Origin: Antilocapra americana
Lineage: Eukaryota > Chordata > Mammalia > Artiodactyla > Antilocapridae
Length of the DNA stretch: 64,000 nt
NCBI GenBank assembly: GCA_007570785.1
Contig: ML662466.1
Location: 784,378-848,377, forward strand
Direction: 5' to 3'
The position numbers and the translations under genes were made by a program. Of the stretch, positions 1 through 10,496 are shown piece by piece (within the stretch, counting starts at the first letter, position 1; every line of letters begins with the position of its first letter). Below the pieces are notes generated by a model. It did no database searches. It saw only the letters and a list, made by a program, of their open reading frames with translations, and had not been told where the DNA came from.

Positions 1-163
1 TCAGGGTGACAATATAAAACCTTGATGTACTCCTTTTCCTCTTTGGAACCAGTCTGTTGATCCACGTCCAATTCTAACTGTTGCTTCCTGACCTGCATAC
101 AGGTTTCTCAAGAGGCAGGCCAGGTTGTCTAGTGTTCCAATCTCTTTCAGAATTTTCAACAGC

Positions 164-207
<44 letters not shown>

Positions 208-905
208 GTGATCCACACAGTCAAAGGCTTTGGGATAGGCAATAAAGTAGAATTAGAAGGTTTTTTGGGACTAATTTGCTCCTTCGATGATTCAGTGGAT
301 GTTAGCAATTTGATCTCTCATTCCTCTGCCTTTTCCAAATCCAGCTTGAACATCTGGCAGTTCACAGTTCAGATACTGTTTAAGCCTGGATTGGGAACTT
401 TTGAGCATTACTTTTCTAGCATGTGAAATGAATGCGATTGTGTGGTAGTTTGAGCAACCTTTGTCATTGCCTTTCTTTGAAATGAAAATGAAAACTGACA
501 TTTTCCAGTGCTGTGGCCACTGCTGAGTTTTCCAAGTTGGCTGGCATATTGAGTGCAGCACTTTCATAGCATCATCTTTTAAAATTTGAAAGAGCTCTAC
601 TGGAATTTCATCACCTCCATTAGCTTCTTTCATAGTGATGCTACCAAAAGCCAGTACTATTTGTTTTTTCATCCCAGGATGTTTGGTTCTAAGCTGGTGA
701 TCATATTATTGTGATTATCTGGGTTGTGAAGATATTTTTTGTATAATTTTTCTGTATATAATTGCCATCTCTTCTTAATATCTTAGCTTTCTGTTAGGTC
801 CATGCAATTTATGTTCTTTATTGTGCCCATATTTGCATAAAATGTTCCCTTGGTATCTCTAATTCTCTTGAAGAAATCTCTAGTCTTACCCATTATATTG
901 TTTTC
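1..905 (-). mobile_element. BovB (RTE) LINE fragment
   Basis: Reverse-strand reading gives BovB reverse-transcriptase pieces: a block with LLRNLYAGQEATVR near positions 70-120 and, further along, QAGFGKGRGMRDQIANIH and VFIFISKKGN near 290-490. The element enters from the left edge, so its 3' end is outside the window. Frames are broken by stops, and a (TG)n run sits in the middle of the RT domain. BovB encodes an endonuclease plus RT and retrotransposes by target-primed reverse transcription; this copy is dead. Its 5' side stops at about 905, directly against a CTCCTTAGCT-type minisatellite. Confidence 0.9.
163..212. repeat. (TG)n microsatellite
   Basis: About 20 TG units with one CG interruption, lying inside the BovB RT domain. 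It produces spurious Cys-Val and His-Thr open frames on the two strands. Confidence 0.95.
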
Positions 906-1345
906 CTCTGTTTCTTTGAGAGTTCACCTTAGGTCTCCTTAATTACTTTTCCTTAAGTTAGCTTTCCCTAGCATATCTCTCCAAAGCATTGCTCTCCTTA
1001 GTTCAGACCTCCTTAGTGTGGATCTCCTTAATTACTTCTCCTTAGCTTAGCTCTCGGTAGCCTATCTCTCCTTAACTCAACTGTCCTTAGCTTAGCCCTA
1101 TTCAGCTCAGATCTCCTCAACTCTAATTTTCTTAGCTCAGCCCCCCTTAGGATAGCTACATTTAGTTCAGTTCTCCTTTCATTATCTTTCCTTAACTCAG
1201 CTCTCTGCTCATTAGCTTAGCACTCCTTAGGTTAACTTTCCATAGTTCTCCATAGCTTAATTCCCCTCAGCTCAACCCTCTTCGACTCAACTCTACATTG
1301 CTCTTCTTAGTTCAGTCCCTCTTAGGGTAGCTCTCCTTAATTGTT
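906..1345. repeat. Degenerate CTCCTTAGCT minisatellite, array 1
   Basis: Irregular repetition of words such as CTCCTTAGCTCAG, CTCCTTAGGTTAG and TCTCCTTAACTCAG, with a period drifting around 10-14 bases. There are no regular spacers. The array begins where the BovB fragment stops and ends at a probable retroviral LTR. Two more arrays of the same kind occur at 31,621-32,125 and 54,262-54,368. Confidence 0.8.
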
Positions 1346-1925
1346 TGCTCAAAGGTTGTTGCTAAACCATGAAAGACACAGGATTCTTGGTCTCCAGAGA
1401 AGATTTCAATCTTGGGCCAGAGATGAGGCTTGGTCATGAAGACGTTTTGTACAGTAAATTTTTGTTAAATTACAGAAGAGGTATAGAAGGCTTCTGACAT
1501 AGACATCAGAAGGGGGTAGAAAAAATGCCCCTTGCTAGTCTTTAGCTGGATGTTATATATTTACTATAAATCTGCTAATTAAAGAAAGGAAATGTCTCAA
1601 AACTCAGAGAATAGCACCAGGAGAGTCATTCCAGGACATAAAAAGTGATTGACATGAATCTTGGAGAAAGGTAGGTTTCCATACAAATAAATGGTTTCAT
1701 AAACATAGATTAGGAGAACAACGTATGAGTATAACTTTCTGGTTTGTCAAGTCAGTTCTGAGCTTAAATCTGATCCTTTTTAGGTGGTACTGACTTGAAG
1801 ATAGAGTGTAGGGTAAATTCATAGCACATAAACATAGCTTTATATAAACATTTCCATAAGAAAAATGCATTGGTTAGGTAAAGGAAAAGTAAAGTTCAGA
1901 ATTTTAAGAGAAATCTCTTTTTAAA
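1346..1925 (-). mobile_element. Probable ERV 3' LTR, distal part
   Basis: This non-coding stretch lies just beyond the env remnant of the minus-strand endogenous retrovirus, on its 3' side, separated from it only by an L1 insertion at 1,926-2,348. The remainder of the LTR would be 2,349 to about 2,560. That placement, and the lack of coding potential, suggest the 3' LTR. I cannot compare it with a 5' LTR because none is recognisable at the other end, so the call is positional. Confidence 0.45.
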
Positions 1926-2348
1926 ATTTCATAGAGCAGGGGAAATGGATGGAACTGGAGCCTATTATACAGAGTGAAGTAAGCCAGAAGGAAAAACAAA
2001 AATACAGTATACTAACGCGTATATATGGAATTTAGAAAGATGGTAATGAGAACCCTGCAGGCGAGACAGCAAAAGAAATGCAGATGTATAGAACAGTCTC
2101 CTGGACTCTGTGGAAGAGGGCAAGGGTAGGATGATATGGGAGAATGGCATTGAAACATGTTAATTATATGTGAAATCAATCTCCAGCCCAGGTTTGATGC
2201 TCAGGGCTGGTGCACCGGGATGACCCAGAGAGAGGGAATCAGGAGGGAGGAGGGAGAGGGGTTCTGGAAGGGGAACATATGTATACCCATGGTAGATTCA
2301 TGTCAATGTATGGCAAAACAATAAAGTAAAGAAAATTAAAAAAAAACT
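1926..2348 (+). mobile_element. 5'-truncated L1 (3' end only)
   Basis: The sequence matches the 3' end of the full-length L1 in this window (15,510-15,921) almost word for word: ATGGATGGAACTGGAGCC, the GTGAAGTAAGCCAGAAG block, the GGCTGGTGCACCGGGATG block and the purine-rich AGGGAGGAGG tract, then AATAAAGTAAAG and a short A-tail at about 2,336-2,346. It has interrupted the ERV 3' LTR. It is among the younger insertions, judging from its close similarity to 28,526-28,818. Confidence 0.9.
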
Positions 2349-2583
2349 AGTTTGTTTCCTCCTGCTGTTTAAGAAAGAGATAAAAAGTGTCTGACACTTG
2401 CAGACTATTTCCTTCATTTGGAGACCCCTAGCCTTCCTGCCTGTTACCCTCTCAATACCCCTCTTTTCTTTTAGGAGAATTATATTGCCTAGGAAAAGGG
2501 GCATCATTCTTGTTCCATAACTGCTTCTGAGCTGATAGGGGACATTGTCCCTAAACTGGTGTTGCAACATATTTTCCTAACCT

Positions 2584-2937
2584 TCATATTGAAGGTCTCT
2601 GATGCAGGGGCCCCAGACAGTTGCTGGAGGAAGCTGCAGCAGTCACAGGAGTTTGAGCAACCATTTGCAACTTAAAAGCCTTCATGTGACTAGAGACCAA
2701 TCCAGATACACAATTACAGATGCAGGGAGCAAACAGCAGAAACAGACAACAAGCAAAGTTAAAAATCACCTTATGTCCACAGTTGAGGTACAAATTGTTG
2801 CACCAGTCCATTTTAGGATTGTTAGTCAGATTAAGAAGAGCCATCGTATTTGATTGCTGTTGAAGGCATTCACAGACTTGGAGATACTCTTTTCTTGAAG
2901 TGGAGATGCCCACCATGGGAAGCCTTCCACTTATCAA
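2584..2937 (-). pseudogene. ERV env remnant: transmembrane tail
   Basis: An open stretch of 117 codons that contains a hydrophobic segment (FACCLFLLFAPC) followed by a short basic/amphipathic tail, which is the layout of the end of a gammaretroviral TM subunit. A Gln/Leu-rich stretch precedes it. The surface subunit, furin site and fusion peptide are absent: integrase ends near 3,200 and only about 250 bases of unreadable sequence lie between. The initiating Met is fortuitous. This cannot make a functional envelope. Confidence 0.6.
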
Positions 2938-3179
2938 GAGGGGAGCACTCCACAGATGCAGCAGTTAGATTGATTGTGGAATGCAGTGTAGGTGTGAGCC
3001 CAGGACAGGAAGACACTGTCTTGAGGATCAAATAGCAGACTAAGGAGTTTCAGAGTCAGAAGAGCTAGACTCACATAGATTATCAGGCTCATCCAAAAAG
3101 GACAAAGTCAAAGCATAGAAAGTGACATAAAATGACATCACTTACTTCTAGTCTGGGTGTCACTTCTTAACTTGATTGT

Positions 3180-3960
3180 GATGTACCCATGACTCAGTTC
3201 CTGGCACTTTGACTGCTATGGGTGAAGAAAGAATTACCTGGTGAGGGCCTTCCCAGAGGGGCTCAAGGTATTGCCTCAGATCTCAATGTTTTTATCAGGA
3301 CCTCAGTTCTTGAAATAGAGGCTTGCTTGACACAGAGTCTAGGTCAGGAGTCACCTCCCAGAGTTCTGTTAATGCCTGTTGAAAATCTCACTACTGGGTT
3401 ACATAATTAGTCGATTCCAAGGCTTCAGGGTCTACAACAATGCCTGTGCATAAGAAAGACCTTACATAAATACATTCAAAAGGGGACAGTCCCTCCTTTT
3501 CGGGGGCAGTTCGAACCCTCATTAAAGCTATGAGTAGGACTTTAATCTAGTTGTCCTGAATCTTTTGATTTAATTTGTGCAGATTTCTTTTGAAAATGTC
3601 ATTAGCTTTTTCAACTTTTCCTGAGGATTGGGGTCTTCAGGAACAGTGTAAATGATATTCTATTCCTAGAGCTTTAGACACCCCCTGAGTTACAGGAGCT
3701 TTAAAGATGGAGTCATTGTCACTCTGAAGGCTCTGTGGCAGCCTAAACCTGGGGATAACTTCATGGATTAAAATCCTTATAACCTCCTTGGGCTGTTCAC
3801 TACAACGGGGGAAAGCCTCAATCCATCCAGTAAAAGTATCTACCCAAACTTGTAAGCAAGTATCTACCCAAACTTGTAAGGAAGAAGATCCATTAATTTT
3901 TGGCATATGAGTAAAACAATTCCCCAGTTTTCTCCAGGATATTTTCAACTTCATTGTAAT
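3180..3960 (-). pseudogene. ERV integrase remnant (pol C-terminus)
   Basis: The block at 3,637-3,954 reads VDTFTGWIEAFP and, downstream, QSDNDSIFKAP, covering the integrase core with the second catalytic Asp visible in SDN. It continues past a stop into RPQSSGKVEKAND and, near 3,210-3,260, EPLWEGPHQVILSS followed by WVHHNQVKK, which is the gammaretroviral integrase C-terminal domain. A 21-base tandem duplication at about 3,836-3,880 repeats VWVDT just before the core motif. Several stops are present. Dead copy. Confidence 0.85.
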
Positions 3961-4403
3961 CCAGATATTGCTAGTTTTTCAGTCTTTGGGTTATTTTGCT
4001 GACAAACCTCACATCTTATGATAATATGTTTTTAACTTTTCATTATGTTTTTACCTTTAAACAAACAAGAAGCCATCTGGTACTGACTCTCTACACCTAA
4101 ATGAAAATGGTGGTATAAACTTTTAATTTTCCATTGAGCATTTTTAGGAATTATTAATCATTCACCCATGGACAGCAACCATCCTTATCAGTAATCTTTG
4201 CTCCACTTTTCTCATATCTAATTCTTCATCAGTATATTGTGATTTTTCCTGTTCCACAGGATCTGTCCACATCAAAGGCATCTGCAGTGATGGGATTTAA
4301 TAAGAGTCACTTTTCTGGCTTGACAGTCAGTCAGCTGATTACCCTCAGCTACTTTACTCCCATCCTCAGTGCCCTTTGCAATGCAGGACAGTTGCTTGTT
4401 TAG

Positions 4404-4408
<5 letters not shown>

Positions 4409-4451
<43 letters not shown>
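4409..4451. repeat. (TA)n microsatellite
   Basis: About 21 TA units inside the ERV pol region, between the RNase H and integrase remnants. Confidence 0.95.
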
Positions 4452-4455
<4 letters not shown>

Positions 4456-4589
4456 CTCTTAATCTCTCTGAAATACTTAACAGGTTCGCCTGGTGCCCAT
4501 TTAAACTATTTTTCTTTCCATACTGCAGCATGGAAATGTAAACTCCAATAAGCATACTTAGAATCAGTGTAAATATTTACTCATTGCTC

Positions 4590-4790
4590 TTTGCTTAACT
4601 CTAGGGCTCAGGTCAGAGCCACAAGCCCACTAACTGAGCACTGGTTCCCTGGGGGAGAGCCTTTGCTTCTAAAACCTGTTCACACCTGCGCTACACTTGT
4701 CACCACAGTGTAACCTGCTTTACTCTTCCCATCCTGAACAAAAGAACTGCCATCTGTAAATATTTCCATATCAATATTGTCTAATGTGGT
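4590..4790 (-). pseudogene. ERV RNase H remnant
   Basis: Minus-strand translation gives EIFTDGSSFVQDGKSKAGYT near 4,710-4,775. This is the start of a retroviral RNase H fold: the TDGS with its catalytic Asp, followed by a Gly-rich strand. The frame is lost after about 35 residues. It sits between RT and integrase as expected for pol. Confidence 0.75.
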
Positions 4791-5504
4791 ATGCATTAGA
4801 TCTTCCTGAGCTGCAAATTTTAAAGTTATAAATTTGGAACAACTGTGATCAGTTGTTTCCTTTCCCTTCTCAGGAAGGAAAGTGGCAGGATTTATATTTC
4901 CACAAACTTTAAATTTAGTTATGATCCTTGATATTTAAGAAGCCTAGTGTCTGTCACACAAGTATTAAGCTAGCTTTAAGACTTCATTTACATCATGAGA
5001 ACTCAGTACAGTAAGATTTCATTTGTTAATTATTTTTAAGGCTTACAGTGTTAATAAAGCCTTTGCTCAAATTACTCTTAGACAGAGTAATTGGAAGTTA
5101 CTTCTAAATAAGCTTAAATAAGTGATGGGTTGCTAGTGAGGCCCTTGGGGTTGTTTAAAGACTCCCAAGCCCATACATTTTTTTTCAGTGACAAACAAAT
5201 GAAAGTTTGACGCTGTGGGAAAGCTCAAAGTGGTAGCTTGCAGGAGAGTGGTCTGAAGAGTTAAAATCTGTATGGATATCTGGAGACTAAACCAGTTTGT
5301 TGGGTTGGGCATGCTGAGTCTCAGTTATGTTTGTATAAAAGGTGGGTAAGTTCCCCATTACCTGGAATCCAAATGCAGCAGCCTGTGATTCCTAAAAATC
5401 CTCTCTATTGTCTTAAAGGCATAGGTAGGGGATGACTTAGTATAAGTTTAATTCTCTCAGGGCCTATGACCCTAGCCCCTTTTGCTATGATTAGGCCCAG
5501 ATAT

Positions 5505-6301
5505 CTAACAGATTGTCTTGTAACCGCAGCCTGTCAGAAAGCTTAAGAAATCTTCTGAGGCTTGTGAACAAGCTTCCTCTGTCTCAGTGCAGAGCAGAAT
5601 ATCATCTACATATTGTAGTACCACTGCTTCAGAGCTATTAAAATTTTTCAGATCCAGTGACAAACTTTTCCCAAAGAGATGAAGGCTGTCATGAAATCCC
5701 TGAGACAAAATTGTGCAGGTTAAATGAGAAGCTGGCTGGGTCTTCAAAAACGAACAGAAATTGCCTTTCCTCCACCAAAGGTACTGAATAGAAAGCATCT
5801 ATTAATCCAGTTACTGAGAAATATTTGTCTCATTCAGGAATTTCAGGCAATAGAGTGTAAGGATTAGGGCCATAGTGACTAAAGCCTCCTTTGCTATTTG
5901 TAAATCTTTAACTCTAAGTCTCCATTTACCATTTGACTTCTTTATACCCCAAACTGGAGTGTTGCATGGACTGTTAAAGGGAATTAATAGCCCCTGCTCC
6001 TTTATATTCTCAATGATTGGATTTAACCCATCCTGAATTCAAGTTTCAGTGGATATCCCTTCTTATGTGAAAATAACTGCAAGTCGTTGAGCTTGACAAC
6101 TACCAGAATAGCATTCTGTGCTTGATTCACAGATATTTCATCAGTCCACACTCTAGGATTTATATTTTGCTCTCTTAAAAGGAGAGAAAGGGAGGGCTCC
6201 ATATTCATGAAAACAGAGGCGTGGACCTTGCTCAATATATACCTCCCCAAAAGGGGTGAGGGAGACTCTGGCACAATCAGAAACTCATGTGAAATTAGCA
6301 T
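5505..6301 (-). pseudogene. ERV reverse transcriptase remnant
   Basis: Two open pieces. The upstream piece (6,023-6,301) holds the start of RT, with the conserved Pro/Leu-rich linker following protease. The downstream piece (5,505-5,798) contains YVDDILLC with the catalytic YVDD encoded at 5,601-5,612, followed by a helix ending in LTGCGYK. The frames between are broken. The order and spacing relative to protease and RNase H are normal for pol. Confidence 0.88.
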
Positions 6302-6329
6302 GGAGTCCCAATTATAGCTTAAAGAATAA

Positions 6330-6540
6330 CCGAAGTAACAGCTTTTGTTTTGTCCAGTCAGTCCTACTATGGAAGGGCGTTGGGAAGAAAGTGGGAAAGC
6401 TCTTCAGTAAGCACAGAATAAGTTGTCCCAGTATCTAAAAGGAAACTGATGAATTGGCCACCCACAGTTATTAAAACCTGTGATCCCTCAGGGGTAATTA
6501 GGACAGGCGCTATTTTGGGGACCCCTAGACACTTTCAGTC
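6330..6540 (-). pseudogene. ERV protease remnant
   Basis: Minus-strand reading gives VGGQFISFLLDTGTTYSVLT, a retropepsin active-site strand with the Asp-Thr-Gly triad encoded at 6,427-6,435, preceded by VLITPEGSQVLI. It lies between the zinc knuckle and RT, as in gammaretroviruses. The C-terminal half is interrupted by stops at about 6,360-6,380. Confidence 0.8.
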
Positions 6541-6599
6541 CTAATTTTCTTCAGAGTCTGACCCCTGAAACCTACACCTCTGGGGGCAGTTTCTCCTCT

Positions 6600-6720
6600 A
6601 GTGTGATCCTTTGCAGACCGGACATGGAGATTAGATACCTGAGGGCAATACCCCTTGAGGTGTCCCTCCTTACCACAACAATAGCAAGACCATTCCTTTT
6701 CACATGGGTCCCTCTGGGCT
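6600..6720 (-). pseudogene. ERV nucleocapsid zinc knuckle
   Basis: Positions 6,645-6,686 on the minus strand encode CYCCGKEGHLKGYC, a perfect CX2CX4HX4C zinc knuckle. Only one is visible, which agrees with a gammaretrovirus-like element rather than a beta- or lentivirus-like one (usually two). It binds genomic RNA in the family. Confidence 0.88.
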
Positions 6721-7131
6721 TTTTTCTTTAGGATGTTTAAGGATGGTTCTTTCAGCCATTACAAAGGCCTCTGCCTGTTCGTTTGTCTCTTTAGGCCTTT
6801 GTTTCATTTCCTCATATTCCCTGCCATAATAGACTGTTTAAGACAGTTGCAATAGGTTAGCTAAAGACAGATTTGGTCCATACGCTTGTTTTAATAGCTT
6901 ATGGTGGATAACTGGAGCTGAATGAGTGATAAATCTGTCTTTTAAGATCATTCTTCCTCTTCACTTTTGGGATCGATCTCAGTGAATCTACTAAGGGTTT
7001 CCTCTCAGTCCATCTAGGAATTAACCAGTAGCTTCCTTCCCCTCCTGTTCTATGTTTGCCAATTTGGCATAGTTTAAAGTCTTGACATGTGCTTGCCTGA
7101 GTCCTTCATGAATACATCTGACAAAATTACT

Positions 7132-7563
7132 CTAATCCCGTCTTCTTTTTGCAGTGTTGTAGTCCCAGTATTGTTCTATAGTTGGGACCACATAATTCCC
7201 AGTGGGGAGGGCATCTATTTTGTCTTCCTTATTCCCTGCTGAATTATTACCAAACCATCCATCTCCATAAGCAACTGTTTTCCCCAAAACTTGAGTTTTT
7301 GAATCAGGAGTCAGAGTGTGTCCCAACAAATACATCACATCTTTCCAAGTAAGTTCATAAAGCAGAGTAACATCTTTAAAAGCTCTAATATATTTTTCTG
7401 GGTCCTCTAAATAGTCTCCCAGATCCTCCTTGATTCTTTGTATTTCTTGATAAGAAAAGGGCTTATTAACTATCATAGATGGATTATTTACCCCAATGGA
7501 TGCTTCATGAAGAGGCAACAGTTTGTGTAGCTGTTCCTTAGCTTCTCTGGCTACTCTGCACAT
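7132..7563 (-). pseudogene. ERV gag capsid remnant
   Basis: A 143-codon open stretch with PFSYQEIQRIKEDLGDYLED near the start and TWKDVMYLLGHTLTPDSKTQ in the middle. This is the capsid N-terminal domain and the beginning of the C-terminal domain of a gammaretrovirus-like gag. Downstream, before the zinc knuckle, the frame is lost. No start codon is expected because gag begins at matrix. Confidence 0.82.
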
Positions 7564-7859
7564 ATGATCTCAGGGATAGATTGGAGAAACATGCTCTACT
7601 TTATGTCTTTGTCTACTGTCCTTCATCTCATCTTACATTTCAACCTCAGTTTTTGCTGTCTGACCTTCTCCTACTTCAATTACCTGAGTTTCTATTTCAT
7701 CCAGAGTAGTCTTAGATTATACTGAGGCAGGGGTTGTTTGGACATCTACTAGCGTTATTTGAATTTCAGTTTAGGTTTTTACTGAGACCCAGGCAACCCT
7801 TCCCAGAGAGGGGTGTCTCCCCTGACTTTCAGTTTACTCAGTTTGGAGCCCTGGGTATG

Positions 7860-8185
7860 GGGGCAAAACAGGACAGAAGGGAGCTGAAAATGTATAGCTT
7901 TAAAACATAAGTCTGATATATCTCATGCAAGGAAAATGGGCAACACATGAGCTACTTCTACATATTTCCCTTGTTTTCTACAGAAACTGTCTAATTGTAA
8001 AACATTATTATAATTAAGACGCTCTCCAGCTGGACACAATTTTCCATCCTCCAGTGGATACCATGGCAATGCAGCATCACATAGGAAGATCAGATGTGTC
8101 TTCTTTAAGCTCTGGGAATCAAATATACCCCAGTTTTTTTCCAGATACAGTTCAAAGGAATGAGGCTGGAATTATTAGCTCCCAT
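7860..8185 (-). pseudogene. ERV gag matrix remnant
   Basis: The minus strand at 8,185 reads ATG followed by GlyAlaAsnAsnSerSer, an N-terminal Gly as expected for a myristoylated matrix. After a frameshift near 8,130 the sequence gives LNYNNVLQLDSFCRKQGKYV and VAHVLPIF, matching the matrix helical region. Stops follow near 7,925. Immediately upstream of the ATG is a pyrimidine tract ending in CAG, which resembles a splice acceptor; whether it is ever used is unknown. Confidence 0.7.
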
Positions 8186-8456
8186 CTGTAAAAGAGAAAA
8201 ATAGTAACCAGTGCCATCTTTCTACTGGAGCCATCCCCACCTGCTCTAGGTGGGGGTGTAAATAGACTTTACACTGAACCTTCCCTTCCCTGGTTGGACT
8301 TAGTCTGTCACTTTCCATTACAGCTTCTATGGTTGTCCTGCCCAGTTCTATCACTGAGGCAGGGTGGAAATGCACCAGTGATAGACCTGATGACATCCCA
8401 GACTGTGTCCATTTCCTCACCATTAAAAACTTGCTTGCCTCTGATGCCACCAGGGT
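8186..8456 (-). other. ERV 5' leader, LTR not recognised
   Basis: About 270 bases upstream of the gag ATG, with a short open frame but no clear LTR, TATA box or tRNA primer-binding site. A BovB begins directly at 8,457, so the 5' LTR was probably removed or displaced. Confidence 0.4.
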
Positions 8457-10098
8457 TCAATCAGAGTAACCATTCCATAATCTTTCTTCCAAGAAATAAG
8501 TGTCTTTTAATTTCATTGCTTCAATCACAATCTGCAGTGATTTTGCAGCCCCCAAAAATAAAGTTTGAAACAGTTTCTACTGTTTCCCCATCTATTTTCC
8601 ATGAAGGATGGGACCAGAAGCCATGATCTTAGTTTCTGAATGTTGAGCTTTAAGCCAACTTTTTCACTCTCTTCTTTCACTTTCATCAGGAAGTTCTTTA
8701 GTTCCTCGTCACTTTCTGCCATAAGGGTGGTGTCATCTGTATATCTGAGGTAATTGATATTTCTCCCAGCAATCTTGATTCCAGCTTGTGCTTCTTTCAG
8801 CCCAGCGTTTCTCTTGATGTACTCTGCATATAAGCTAAATAAGCAGAGTGACAATACACAGCCTTAATGTACTCCTTTTCCTATTTGGAAACAGTCTGTT
8901 GTTCCATGTCAGTTCTAACTGTTGCTTCCTGACCTGCATACATTTTTATCAAGAAACAGGTTGGGTGGTCTGCTATTCCCACCTCTTTCAGAATTTTCCA
9001 CATTTTATTGTAATCCACACAGTCAAAAGCTTTGACATAGTCACTAAAGCAGAAATAGATGTTTCTCTGGAAAGCTCTTGCATTTTTGATGACCCAGCAG
9101 GTGTTGGCAATTTGGTCTCTGGTTCCTCTGTCTTTTCTGAAACCAGCTTGAACATCTGGAAGTCTGGCTTTGAGAATTTTGAGCATCACTTTACTAGTGT
9201 GTGAGATGAGTGCAATTGTGTGATAGTTCAAACATTGTTCAGCATTGCCTTTCTTTGGGACTGGAATGAAAACTGAAATTTTCCTGTCCTGTGGCCATTG
9301 GTGAGTTTTCCAAATTTGCTGACATACGGAGTTCAGCCCCTTCACAGCATCATCTTTCAGGATTTGAAATAGCTCAACTGGAATCCCATCACTTCCACTA
9401 GCTTTGTTTGAAGTGATGCTTTCTTAGGCCCACTTGGCTTCACATTCAAAAATATCTAGCTCTAGGTGAGTGATCACACCATCATGATTATCTGAGTCAT
9501 GAAGATCTTTTTGTACAGTTCTCCTGTGTATTTTTGCCACCTCTTCTTAATATATTCTGCTTCTCTTAGGTTCATACAACTTCTGTCCTTTATTGAGCCC
9601 ATCTTTGCTTGAAGTAATCCCTTGGTATCTCTAATTTTCTTAAAGAGATATGTAGTTCTTCACATTCTATGGTTTTCCTCTATTTTTTTGCATTGATAGC
9701 TGAGGTAGACTTTCTTATCTCTCCTTGCTCTTCTTTGGAACTCTGTATTTAGATGGGAATATTTTTTCTTTTCTCCTTTGCTTTTTGCTTCTCTTCTTTT
9801 CACAGCTATTTGTAAGGACTCCTCATACAATTATTTTGCTTTTTTACATTTTTTTTCCCTATGGGGATGGTCTTGATACCTGTCTCCTGTACAATGTCAT
9901 GAACCTCCACCCATAGTGCATCAGGCACTCTGTCTATCAGATTTAGTCCCTCAAATCTATTTCTCACTTCCACTGTGTAATTATAAGGGATTTTATATAG
10001 GTTATACCTGAGTGGTCTAGTGATTTTCCCTACTTTCTTCAATTTAAGTCTATATTTGGCAATACGGAGTTCATGATTTGAGCCACAGTCAACTCCTA
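8457..10098 (-). mobile_element. BovB LINE, RT region
   Basis: Minus-strand pieces carry the RT: an open run at 8,881-9,345 with SVFIPVPKKGN, QAGFRKDRGTRDQIAN and KAFDCVDYNKMWKILK, and one at 8,525-8,854 with YTDDTTLMAESDEELK, where the usual YADD is YTDD. The region from 9,400 to 10,098 is the linker between endonuclease and RT. Both the endonuclease and the 3' terminus are missing. Stops separate the pieces, so it is inactive. Confidence 0.92.
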
Positions 10099-10481
10099 TT
10101 CCTCAATAGGTCAGTTCCAGTTAGAAAGAATTCATCCTGAGGTCATGGCAAAGCCACCATCAGAAGAGTTCAGACCTGGGTCACCTTTCCACCTCTCTCC
10201 TGACCACTCCATGGAGGAGGCTCCCTGCCTTGAAGAGACCAGGAGGCATGGGACTTAGGAATGCTCATAACTGTAGCCAGCATAGTTGGAGACATTTATT
10301 ACTTTAGGATAGTGTAGACATAGAAATTCATTATAGTATCTATATAAGGTTAATAGGGTTTTATTGCTAAAACAGTGCTGCTAGACTATCTCATTCTCCC
10401 CTTTCCTTGTAGGAAGCAGAGTGTATGAGCATAATGCTATCAGCTGTACCTGCCTTAATTGACCCCTCATTTACTTTCCCT
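10099..10481 (+). mobile_element. ERV-type LTR, left part (split by L1)
   Basis: Sequence that is continued, after the L1 insertion, at 15,937. The joined element would be about 700 bases, too diverse for a simple repeat, with TATA-like and AATAAA signals in its right-hand part. It is therefore read as a solitary LTR in plus orientation. The left boundary is where BovB similarity stops. Confidence 0.5.
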
Positions 10482-10496
10482 AAAGGTATAAAATAG
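10482..10496. repeat. L1 target-site duplication, left copy
   Basis: AAAGGTATAAAATAG, repeated exactly at 15,922-15,936 on the far side of the L1. The insertion point agrees with the T-rich/A cleavage preference of the L1 endonuclease. Confidence 0.95.

Larger units (their letters stand above)
2349..8456 (-). mobile_element. Class I endogenous retrovirus, decayed provirus
   Basis: Reading the minus strand from about 8,185 downwards gives gag matrix, capsid and a CCHC zinc knuckle, then protease, RT, RNase H, integrase and an env transmembrane tail, in canonical order. The domain style (single CCHC knuckle, protease following NC, long integrase C-terminus, short env cytoplasmic tail) is gammaretrovirus-like. 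All reading frames contain stops or shifts, and most of env is deleted. The 5' LTR and primer-binding site are not recognisable: BovB abuts at 8,457. Individual pieces are listed separately. Confidence 0.88.

Noticed and set aside
906..1345. CTCCTTAGCT words as a possible CRISPR array
   Set aside because: No constant repeat length, no unique spacers of even size, and the host is a mammal.
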